From positions 85,654 through 149,653 of the forward strand of contig DASYEQ010000107.1 of NCBI GenBank assembly GCA_036498945.1: a stretch of DNA of 64,000 nucleotides. The letters are read 5' to 3'. Of the stretch, positions 33,545 through 41,115 are shown piece by piece. Position numbers and translations under genes: made by a program. Within the stretch, counting starts at the first letter, position 1, and the number at the start of each line of letters is the position of its first letter. The notes under the pieces were generated by a model. It had not been told where the DNA came from. It did no database searches and was given only the letters and a program-made list of their open reading frames with translations. Source of the stretch: JAQGMJ01 sp036498945. GTDB taxonomy: Bacteria; Pseudomonadota; Gammaproteobacteria; Burkholderiales; JAEUOS01.

Positions 33545-34888
33545 TCAGACCGCTTGCGGCGCGAGAACTTCGCCGATGGCGCTGGCGTCTTCCAGCTTTT
33601 CGATGCTGCGCAACAGTGTCAGCGCTTCATCGACTTGCCGTGGCGCCAGGACGCCATCCGCGAGGTCGCGGAACTTGAGGTCGATGTCACCGTCGAGCAT
33701 CGGGCGGTCGACGCTGCCGAGCGCGTGGTCGACGTGCTGGTGAAACCGCCGGCCATCCTTGAGATGGACGGTGACGTCGGACTCGTCCTCGGCGATCGAC
33801 GTATCGATCTCGACCTTCACCTTCTGCCGCAGGGCGACGACGTCCGCGTGCCGCACGACCTCGTCGGAATAGTGCCGGCTGCCCACCTTGTCGTTCAACA
33901 GGCCGATGGCGGCGGAATGAAAGACGCTGAACTTTCCTTCCAGCCCGGTGGCCGGCGCGGTCTTGCCGGTGAGTTCGATCACCAGGGGATGGGCGCGGAT
34001 GTCGACACGCTCGACCAGCGCCGGGTCCAGCGTGTGCTCGACGCGCAGGGCGATACAGGCATCGATGACCGGATGCAGCACGACGCCGCAGGCATAAGGC
34101 TTGAAGCTGTTGGTGAGGATTTCCCACCGCTGCCCGAGCTTTTCGACGGCCGCCTCGAAATGCTGCGCGGAAGCCATCACGTGCGCAAACCCGCGCGGCG
34201 CCTCGATGGCGCGCTCCGAACTGGTGAAGCCGGCGCGCGCCATCAGTGCCGAGCCGAGGCCGCCTTGCGCGGCGCGTCCCGGATGCAGGCTCTTGCACAT
34301 GGTGCCGAACATCTCGCGCAGGCCGGCGGCCTGCGTGGCCGCGATTCCCAGGGCCCAGGACACATGCTTTTCGTCCAGGCCCAGCGCGCGGGAGACCGCC
34401 GCCGCGGCGCCGAAGCTGCCGGCGGTGCCGGTGATGTGCCAGCCGGCGTCATAGTGCTGCGGAAAGACGCTGCGCGCCACCCGGCATTCGACATCGATGC
34501 CGACGACGATCGCCTCGACGAAGGCGCGCCCGCTGATGGGGTGAAACTGCGCCGCGGCCAGCAGGGCGGAAATCACCGGGCCGCTGGGGTGCACCAGGGT
34601 CGCCATGTGGGTGTCGTCGAAATCCAGCACGTGGGAGCTGATGCCGTTGAGCAGGGCGGCGTGCAGCGCGTCCGCCCGTTCGGCGCGGCCGATGATGGTG
34701 GCCTTGGGCGCGCCGAAAAACGGGCGAAAGGCTTCCAGCGCGCTTTCGATGGCGGGGTGGCGCGCGCCACCCAGGGCGCAACCGGCCCAGTTGATCAGGC
34801 TGCGCACCGCCAGGGTGCGGGCTTCGGCGGGAATCTTCCCGGCGTCGTATCCGGCGATGAACTGCGCCAGTATTTGCGTGGTGCTCAT
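33545..34888 (-). CDS. MmgE/PrpD-family protein 2
   Basis: The product has 447 residues. Family blocks are RSLINWAGCALGGARHPAI, the Asp/His loop NGISSHVLDFDDTHMATLVHPSGPV (more complete than in the copy at 15168), AGWHITGTAGSFGAAAA and KSLHPGRAAQGGL. It resembles the cis-aconitate decarboxylase/methylcitrate dehydratase class but sits in a separate operon with a Bug receptor and an amidase, so it probably works on another branched acid. It begins 22 bp after the receptor stop. No PrpB or PrpC accompanies it. Confidence 0.8.
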   Translation of the reverse strand: MSTTQILAQFIAGYDAGKIPAEARTLAVRSLINWAGCALGGARHPAIESALEAFRPFFGAPKATIIGRAERADALHAALLNGISSHVLDFDDTHMATLVHPSGPVISALLAAAQFHPISGRAFVEAIVVGIDVECRVARSVFPQHYDAGWHITGTAGSFGAAAAVSRALGLDEKHVSWALGIAATQAAGLREMFGTMCKSLHPGRAAQGGLGSALMARAGFTSSERAIEAPRGFAHVMASAQHFEAAVEKLGQRWEILTNSFKPYACGVVLHPVIDACIALRVEHTLDPALVERVDIRAHPLVIELTGKTAPATGLEGKFSVFHSAAIGLLNDKVGSRHYSDEVVRHADVVALRQKVKVEIDTSIAEDESDVTVHLKDGRRFHQHVDHALGSVDRPMLDGDIDLKFRDLADGVLAPRQVDEALTLLRSIEKLEDASAIGEVLAPQAV

Positions 34889-34910
34889 GAGGTTCCTGTT
34901 GCGCGCTGCG

Positions 34911-35885
34911 TTATTCGGGCTGGACGTTGGCGGCCTTGATGACCTCCGCCCATTTGGTGACTTCGTCGGTGATCAGCTTGGCGAACTGGGCCGGCGGCTG
35001 GCCGCCGGGATCGGCGCCCATGGTGTCGAAGGCCTTGCGCATGTCCGGCGAGCGCAAGACCGCCGCCACGTCGGCATTCACCTTGGTAATGATCGCGGCG
35101 GGCGTGCCGGCGGGCGCCGCCAGCCCCCACCATTGCAGCACCTCGTAGCCCGGCAAGTCGTTGGCGATCGGCGGCACCTTCGGCAGCGCGGAAAACGGCT
35201 GCAGCGAGGTGACGCCCAGGGCGCGCAACTGGCCGCCCTTGAGCAGCTCGACGATCGCCGGCACCGGCGCGAACATGCTGTCCGCCTGCTTGCCCATAAC
35301 GTCGGTGAGCGCGGGGCCCGTGCCCTTGTAGGGCGTGTGAAGCATCTTGACCTTGGCCATCATCTGGAACAATTCCCCGGCCAGGTGGGGCGAGCTGCCG
35401 ATGCCGGCCGAGGCATAGCTGACAGCGCCGGGCTTGGCGCGCGCCTGCGCGATGAAATCGGCGATCGATTTCGCCGGATTGGCGGGGTTGACCACCACCA
35501 CCAGCGGGCCGGAGGCCGCCAGCACGATCGGGGCGAAGTCCTTGATCGCGTCGAAGGTCAGGTTCTTGTAGAGCGTCTGGTTGATGGAATGGCTGGGCGA
35601 GGCCATCAGCAGCGTATAGCCGTCAGCCGGCATCTTGGCGACATAGGCCGTGCCGATCGAGCTGCCGGCGCCGGCGCGGTTTTCCACGATCACCGCCTGG
35701 CCCCAGATGGTACTGAGCTTCTGGCCGATGGCGCGCGCCAGGATGTCGGCGCCGCCGCCCGGCGCATAGGGCACGACGATATGCACCGGCCGGCTGGGAT
35801 ATGCCTGGGCAAAGGCGGCCGGCAGCGCCGCCATCGCGGCGAGCCCGGCCAGGGTGCTTCCCAGCCAATGTTTGAACTTGATCAT
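34911..35885 (-). CDS. Bug-family carboxylate receptor 5
   Basis: The product has 324 residues. The signal peptide ends LPAAFAQA. Mature motifs are YPSRPVHIVVPYAPGGGADILAR, ENRAGAGSSIGT, MPADGYTLLMASPSHSINQTLY, and LHTPYKGTGPALTDVMG. The ATG at 35885 overlaps the amidase stop by ATGA, so the two genes are translationally coupled. This ties its ligand to the amidase substrate or product. No permease genes are nearby. Confidence 0.85.
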   Translation of the reverse strand: MIKFKHWLGSTLAGLAAMAALPAAFAQAYPSRPVHIVVPYAPGGGADILARAIGQKLSTIWGQAVIVENRAGAGSSIGTAYVAKMPADGYTLLMASPSHSINQTLYKNLTFDAIKDFAPIVLAASGPLVVVVNPANPAKSIADFIAQARAKPGAVSYASAGIGSSPHLAGELFQMMAKVKMLHTPYKGTGPALTDVMGKQADSMFAPVPAIVELLKGGQLRALGVTSLQPFSALPKVPPIANDLPGYEVLQWWGLAAPAGTPAAIITKVNADVAAVLRSPDMRKAFDTMGADPGGQPPAQFAKLITDEVTKWAEVIKAANVQPE

Positions 35886-37207
35886 GCGGTGTCTCCGTTA
35901 TGGTTGGTGTGTGCTATTGCCGTGGCCGGCGAAAGTAATGCTTCGATCAGGCGGGCAATCCGCAGCAGTTGCCGATCCACGCCGCGTTGTCCCACCAGCT
36001 GGATGCCGACAGGCGGCCCTTCCCGCGGCACCGGCAGGCTGATGGCCGGATTGCCCAGTGCGGTCCAGAATTTGTTGAACGAGGAACTGCCCGGGTCGCC
36101 GGTCGCCAGCAGCGGCGCCACGTCCGGCGCGCTGGGGGTCAGGAGGCAGTCGTGCAGGCCGAGCAGTTCGTCGGCCTGGCGGCGGCAATCCTCGACGATG
36201 CGCAAGGCCTGGCCGTAGGCATCCGCTGAAAGGGCCGCGCCGCGCGCAAGCTTGGCCTGCACGTCGGGCGACAGTCCCTCGCGATGATGCTGCCATTCCT
36301 GCGCCAGCGAGGCGCGCGCCTCCTTGTCGCTGATGGCGTCGTGGGCGGCCGAAAGCGCGCCGAAGGCGGGCGGCAGCTCGATCTCAGCCACCCGGTGGCC
36401 TGCCGCGGCAAGCATGGCGGCGGCCTGCGACAGTGTTTGTCTGGTCGCCGGGCCGGCTTCCTCCCAGAGCGGCGTCCTGCACAGGGCGATGCGCAGGATG
36501 CCTGTCGCGGCGCCATCGGCCGCGGCCGGCGCGGCGTCGGATAGGACGGCGAGCGCAATCTGCGCATCGGCGACGCAGCGCGCATGCACGCCCAGCGTGT
36601 CGAAGCTGGGCACGGTCAGCTTCATGCCGGCGGTATCGAGCCGGCCGAAAGAGGGTTTGAAGCCGACCACGCCGCAGTAGGAAGCCGGCCGCAGGACCGA
36701 GCCCGCCGTCTGGGTGCTGAGCGCCAGCGGCACCATGCCGGCCGCGACCGCCGCCGCCGAACCGCTGGAGGAGCCGCCCGGCGTATGCCCCGGCGCCGCC
36801 GGATTGCGGGTCGGCGGCATGTTGCCGCGGGTGGCGAATTCCTGCGTCGCCGTCTTGCCGAGCACCACCAGGCCGGCGGCATGGGCGCGCGCCACGATGG
36901 CCGCATCGGCAGGGGGGCGGTGATGACGATAGATGTCGGAGTTGTAGGCGGTCGGAAAGTCGGCGGTATCGATCACGTCCTTGATGCCGAGCGGCACGCC
37001 ATGCAGGGGGCTGCGCGCCGGCTGCCGGTCCCGTTCGCGGGCGGTGCGGATCGCGAGGTCCGCATCAAGACTCGCCCAGGCCTGCAGTTCGCCGTCCAGT
37101 AGCCGGATGCGTTCCAGGCAGGCCCGCACCAGGGCCTCGGAAGTCAGGCGCCCGGCCGCGATGGCGCGGCCGGCTTCAGCGGCATTGAGTTGATGCAACG
37201 GCGTCAT
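35882..37207 (-). CDS. Amidase (amidase-signature family)
   Basis: The product has 441 residues. The Ser-Ser-Lys triad is clear: Lys in PLHGVPLGIKDVIDT, cis-Ser and nucleophile in PGGSSSGSAAAVAAGM, and the STQTAGSVLRPASYCGVVGFKPS stretch that closes the active site. It hydrolyses a carboxamide to acid and ammonia; it is not GatA, since no GatB or GatC is nearby. The start ATG at 37207 (MTPLHQLNA) follows an AGAGCGA site; the longer frame upstream is not homologous. First gene of an operon with a Bug receptor and a PrpD-like protein, divergent from a LysR gene. Confidence 0.85.
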   Translation of the reverse strand: MTPLHQLNAAEAGRAIAAGRLTSEALVRACLERIRLLDGELQAWASLDADLAIRTARERDRQPARSPLHGVPLGIKDVIDTADFPTAYNSDIYRHHRPPADAAIVARAHAAGLVVLGKTATQEFATRGNMPPTRNPAAPGHTPGGSSSGSAAAVAAGMVPLALSTQTAGSVLRPASYCGVVGFKPSFGRLDTAGMKLTVPSFDTLGVHARCVADAQIALAVLSDAAPAAADGAATGILRIALCRTPLWEEAGPATRQTLSQAAAMLAAAGHRVAEIELPPAFGALSAAHDAISDKEARASLAQEWQHHREGLSPDVQAKLARGAALSADAYGQALRIVEDCRRQADELLGLHDCLLTPSAPDVAPLLATGDPGSSSFNKFWTALGNPAISLPVPREGPPVGIQLVGQRGVDRQLLRIARLIEALLSPATAIAHTNHNGDTA

Positions 37208-37266
37208 GCGTTCGCTCTGGAAGGCCGGGGATCGGCCATTTCGGATATTCTGTTTCGCTTGAAGCC

Positions 37267-37311
37267 GCAAAAGAATGAATTTTTTTGGGCGTCGTAGCAA
37301 TTCACTTTTGC
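37267..37311. promoter_or_regulatory. Inverted repeat between amidase operon and LysR gene
   Basis: GCAAAAG(AA)TGAATT and AATTCACTTTTGC form 13-bp arms with a 2-base bulge around 17 bp. The position between divergent lysR and amidase promoters and the A/T-rich arms fit a LysR operator. Confidence 0.45.
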
Positions 37312-37372
37312 CGAACAGGCAGTTTCGTCCGGATTAACGCCGGCGTGATCACGGAGGCATGCCGGCCGGGCC

Positions 37373-38275
37373 ATGACTTGCAATATCGATTTTGTCGACC
37401 TGCGACTGCTGGTGCATATCGCCGAGACTTCCAGCCTGACGAAAGGGGCGGAGCTCTCCAATCTCTCCGCGCCCGCGGCCAGCGCACGGCTCAAGAAGAT
37501 GGAGGAGAACTGGGGCATTCCGCTGTTTCACCGCAGTTCGCAAGGCCTGGCGGCCACCGTTGCCGGGGAGGCGGTGTTGCGGCATGCCCGCAAGCTGCTG
37601 GGGCAACTGGGCGAGCTTGACGCCGAGTTGCGTACCGACGGCGAGCGCATGCGCGGCAACATTCGCCTGTACGCCAACACCCTCTCCATCAGCGAGTTCC
37701 TGCCCGCCGAGCTCCAGGCTTTCCTGATCGAACGTCCCGAGGTCAATATCGAGTTGCACGAGCGCAGTTCCGCCGAGATCACGCGCGCGCTCAAGCAGGG
37801 GCGGGCCGATCTCGGCATTCTCTCCACCGAGACCCGGGAAGAGGGGCTGAGGTATATCGAATACCGCACCGAGCGGCTGGCGCTGGTGACCCCGCTGCAC
37901 CATTTCCTCGCCGCGCGGCCGAACGTCCTGTTCCGCGAGACGCTGGCCTGCGACTACGTCGGCATGGAGGAGCGCCAGGCCATGCAGGCCTTTCTGCTGC
38001 GCGCGGCCGCCCGCGAGCAATTGCCGATGAAGCTGCGCATCCAGGCGAATTCCTTCGAGACCCTGTGCCGTCTGGTCGAATCGGGCATCGGCGTCGGCGT
38101 CATTCCCGAGACCATCGCGCAGCGCCACGCCCGGCAGCAATCGATCGCCGTGGTGGGGCTGGCTGACGCCTGGGCGGTGCGCGACCTGCATATCGCCGTC
38201 CGCGAGGACGTGGCGCCGAGCGCGCCGGTCAAGGCGCTCATCGCCGGCCTGACGGCGGCCGGGGTGATGCTTTAG
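37373..38275 (+). CDS. LysR-family transcriptional regulator
   Basis: The product has 300 residues. The helix-turn-helix (SLTKGAELSNLSAPAASARLK) and the IPLFHRSSQGLAATVAGE wing lie at residues ~20-65; the LysR effector domain follows (RGNIRLYANTLSISEFLP onward). Together with the divergent amidase-Bug-PrpD operon it forms a standard regulator/target pair. The ATG at 37373 opens the homologous frame; an ATG 14 bases upstream has a better GGAGG site but is out of frame. The inducer is unknown. Confidence 0.85.
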   Translation: MTCNIDFVDLRLLVHIAETSSLTKGAELSNLSAPAASARLKKMEENWGIPLFHRSSQGLAATVAGEAVLRHARKLLGQLGELDAELRTDGERMRGNIRLYANTLSISEFLPAELQAFLIERPEVNIELHERSSAEITRALKQGRADLGILSTETREEGLRYIEYRTERLALVTPLHHFLAARPNVLFRETLACDYVGMEERQAMQAFLLRAAAREQLPMKLRIQANSFETLCRLVESGIGVGVIPETIAQRHARQQSIAVVGLADAWAVRDLHIAVREDVAPSAPVKALIAGLTAAGVML

Positions 38276-38350
38276 CCAGGCTTCCGGCACGCCTGCCGCG
38301 ATGTATTTTCCGCGCCAGTCGCGCCAGCCAACGGACGCCCGGCTTTGGTA

Positions 38351-38356
38351 TATAAT
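38351..38356 (+). promoter_or_regulatory. Candidate promoter -10 (TATAAT) for scpB-rluB
   Basis: A consensus TATAAT lies 217 bp before the scpB start, but no good -35 is seen at 17 bp. The 297-bp stretch 38276-38572 otherwise holds only a possible 18-codon open frame at 38387-38443. Confidence 0.4.
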
Positions 38357-38572
38357 GACTTTCAATCCTGATCCGCTCGCCGTGTGATGAACGTCGGCAA
38401 GGCCGTACGCGCTGCAATCCAGCGCCGGCGCATGAGCGGATAAAAAGACTGAGAAACGGCCTTCCCTGAAGCGGCTGTTTTTCCGCCAGCCACTCAGAAC
38501 AAGTTCAAGACCGGCGCACCGCCGTACGCGGGATATGCGCATTTATTGTTGCTGTCTTTTCCTCTTCACAGA

Positions 38573-39115
38573 GTGAATACATCCGAAGCCAAGGGCATAC
38601 TCGAAGCCGCGCTGCTGACCACGCAGATGCCGCTCCCCCTATCAGAACTGCGCAGGCTGTTCGACGACGCCGTCGGCGCCGACACCTTGCGTGCGTTGCT
38701 TGAAGAATTGCGCGCCGACTGGGCCAACCGCTCGGTCGAACTGGTGGCGCTGTCAACCGGCTGGCGGTTCCAGACCAAGCCGGAATACGGTGCCTACCTG
38801 GCGCGCCTGAACCCTGACAAGGCGCCGCGCTATTCGCGCGCGGTGCTCGAAACCCTGGCGATCATCGCGTATCGCCAGCCGGTGACGCGCGGCGATATCG
38901 AAGAGATTCGCGGCGTTGCCGTCTCGGCACAGATCATCAAGACCCTGGAAGACCGCGGCTGGATCGACGTCGTCGGCCACCGCGACGCGCCCGGCAAGCC
39001 GGCGCTGTTCGCCACCACCAAGGGCTTCCTGGACGATCTCGGCCTGGTTTCGCTTGAACAACTGCCGCCCCTCGAGGAGATGGAAAAAGTGATGGATTTG
39101 GCCGATGCAGCCTGA
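38573..39115 (+). CDS. scpB: ScpB, segregation and condensation protein B
   Basis: The product has 180 residues with two winged-helix domains. Blocks are ILEAALLTTQMPLPLSELRRLF at the start and the ScpB hallmark RAVLETLAIIAYRQPVTRGDIEEIRGVAVS at ~88-117, with GWIDVVGHRDAPGKPALFATT after it. It joins ScpA and SMC in chromosome condensation. The GTG at 38573 (NTSEAKG, the usual ScpB beginning) was chosen over the TTG 27 bases upstream. The stop overlaps rluB by 11 bp. scpA is not in the window. Confidence 0.88.
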   Translation: MNTSEAKGILEAALLTTQMPLPLSELRRLFDDAVGADTLRALLEELRADWANRSVELVALSTGWRFQTKPEYGAYLARLNPDKAPRYSRAVLETLAIIAYRQPVTRGDIEEIRGVAVSAQIIKTLEDRGWIDVVGHRDAPGKPALFATTKGFLDDLGLVSLEQLPPLEEMEKVMDLADAA

Positions 39116-40988
39116 AGACGACGATTCCAAGTCCGTCCGCATCACCTTCAAGGAAGCGGACCAGCCCTCCGGCCACCAACCGCCGCGCGAGGGCGGTGAG
39201 GGAAGCGGTCCCGAAGGTGGGGGCGGCGGTGCCGAAGGCGGCGAAGGCCGTGAAAATGGCGGCGGCCGCATGCAGCGCCGCGGCCGGCGGCGCGGGCGCA
39301 ACGGCAAGCTGGGCAAGCGCGACCGCCAGGCCGGTGCCCCGAAGGCGGATTTCGTCCCCAATCCCGAAGCCGGGGAAGCCCAGGGCTTCGCCGAAGGCGG
39401 CACGCCGGCGGCTGGCGAAAACGCGGCCCAGGGCAGTGAACCGGCAGGCAACGGCCAGGCAGCCAATCGCAACAGCCGTACGCCGCGGGTCGCCCGCGGC
39501 CCCGGCGCGCGCGGCCAGCGCCGCGGCAACCGTGACAAGGGCGACAAGGGCGACAAGGGCGAAAATCGTGAAAACCGCGAGAATCGTGCCGGCGGCAAGC
39601 AGCCCAAGGGCGGTGGTGGCCAGCAAGGCGGCGGCAACGGCGGCGGCGGTAACGGCAACAGCGGCGGCGAAGACCACAAGCTGCAAAAGCTGCTGGCCGA
39701 AGCCGGCCTGGGCTCGCGCCGCGACATGGAAGAGGCGATCACCGCGGGCCGTGCTTCGGTCAACGGCAAGACCGCGACGCTGGGCCAGCGCATCACCCGG
39801 CGCGACGTGGTGCGCTTCGATGGCAAGCAGGTCAAGATCAAGACCGGGCGCGAAGCCGCCGAGGTCATCATCTATCACAAGCCGGTGGGCGAGATCGTCA
39901 GCCACGACGACCCCGAAGGGCGCCCCAGCGTATTCGACAACCTGCCGGCGCCCAAGTCCGGCAAGTGGCTCGCCATTGGGCGGCTGGACTTCAATACCGA
40001 AGGTCTGCTGATCCTCACCACCTCCGGTGACCTCGCCAACAAGATGATGCACCCGCGCTACGAAGTCGAGCGCGAATATTCCGTGCGCGTCATCGGCGAA
40101 CTCACCGACGACCAGATGGACCAGTTGCTCGACGGCGTCGAGCTGGAAGACGGCGCCGCGCGCTTCATGAAGCTCGAGGAAGGCCATTTCAGCGACGAGA
40201 CCCCCGGCATCAACCGCTGGTACGACGTGATGATCCGCGAGGGCCGCAACCGCGAGGTGCGGCGCATGTTCGAGGCGGTCGGTGTCACCGTCAGCCGCCT
40301 GATCCGCACCCGTTTCGGCCCGATCCTGCTGCCGCGCGCCCTGCGCCGCGGCCAGATGCGCGCCCTGACGGCACTGGAGATCAAGGATCTGCAGCGAGCC
40401 GCCGCGCCCGCGTCCAAGGACCAGGCCGACGGCGGCCTGCCCGGCATGAGCGGCATGCCGGGGATGCCCGGCGTGCTCGACGACCCGGACATGGATGAAT
40501 TTCCCGAAGGCGAAGAGCCCAACGGCAACGTGCTGGAAGCGCCCAGGTCCGTCCAGGGGCAGGGACAGGGGCAAGGCCGCAAGGCGCGCAACCAGCGCGG
40601 CAACAAGAAGCGCGGCGGCCCGCCTGCCGCCTTCGGCGGCGGCGAGGCCAATGGCAACGTGGCGCAGCCGCGCGGCCGCCAGGGTCAAGGCCAGGTGAAG
40701 GGCCGCAAGGCTCGCGGCGCACCTGCCGCCGGTCCCGGCACCGGCATTGCGCGCAAGGGGCGCGGCAAGGGGCCGGCGCAGGGGCAAGGGCAGGGGGCGG
40801 GCAAGCGGCGCGGCAAGCGCGGCATCGACCCCAATTCGATGACCCTCGACGGGCGCCGCGCGGTCAAGCGCCGGGGCGACGACGACATGATGCCGACCAA
40901 GCCCGTACATACCCCGGTGATCATCCATCGCCGCTCCAAGCTCAAGCTGGTGCCGGGCGAGGGCGGTGGCGAGGGCGGCGAAAGCTGA
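39105..40988 (+). CDS. rluB: RluB-type 23S rRNA pseudouridine synthase with long low-complexity tails
   Basis: The product has 627 residues, more than twice the ~290 of Escherichia coli RluB. The S4 RNA-binding domain starts near residue 191 (HKLQKLLAEAGLGSRRDMEEAI). The synthase domain has the catalytic Asp295 in GRLDFNTEGLLILT and the RluB/RluF-type EGRNREVRRMFEAVG. RluB makes pseudouridine 2605 in 23S rRNA. Residues 1-190 and ~430-627 are disordered, rich in Gly, Arg, Asn, Gln and Lys, with GDKGDKGE and QGQGQGQG repeats; they resemble RNA-binding RGG tails. The start overlaps scpB. Confidence 0.88.
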   Translation: MQPEDDDSKSVRITFKEADQPSGHQPPREGGEGSGPEGGGGGAEGGEGRENGGGRMQRRGRRRGRNGKLGKRDRQAGAPKADFVPNPEAGEAQGFAEGGTPAAGENAAQGSEPAGNGQAANRNSRTPRVARGPGARGQRRGNRDKGDKGDKGENRENRENRAGGKQPKGGGGQQGGGNGGGGNGNSGGEDHKLQKLLAEAGLGSRRDMEEAITAGRASVNGKTATLGQRITRRDVVRFDGKQVKIKTGREAAEVIIYHKPVGEIVSHDDPEGRPSVFDNLPAPKSGKWLAIGRLDFNTEGLLILTTSGDLANKMMHPRYEVEREYSVRVIGELTDDQMDQLLDGVELEDGAARFMKLEEGHFSDETPGINRWYDVMIREGRNREVRRMFEAVGVTVSRLIRTRFGPILLPRALRRGQMRALTALEIKDLQRAAAPASKDQADGGLPGMSGMPGMPGVLDDPDMDEFPEGEEPNGNVLEAPRSVQGQGQGQGRKARNQRGNKKRGGPPAAFGGGEANGNVAQPRGRQGQGQVKGRKARGAPAAGPGTGIARKGRGKGPAQGQGQGAGKRRGKRGIDPNSMTLDGRRAVKRRGDDDMMPTKPVHTPVIIHRRSKLKLVPGEGGGEGGES

Positions 40989-41000
40989 CCCTGCCGGCTT

Positions 41001-41020
41001 GGGCCGCGCTTGCGCGGCCC
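41001..41020 (+). terminator. Possible terminator after rluB
   Basis: GGGCCGCG, CTTG loop, CGCGGCCC: a perfect 8-bp GC stem 12 bp after the rluB stop. The T-run after it is poor, so termination may be weak. Confidence 0.4.
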
Positions 41021-41115
41021 GGCCTTGAAGCCTTGTTTCACCGGGCGCGTGGTGGCGCCCGGCGCGGCGCGCCGAAACCGGCTATGCTGTGCGGCGCACA
41101 AACCTTGTTCCCCGC

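Noticed and set aside
38387..38443. An 18-codon open frame (MNVGKAVRAAIQRRRMSG) in the scpB leader
   Set aside because: No ribosome site, no regulatory hairpin or terminator near it; one such frame is expected by chance in 300 bp.
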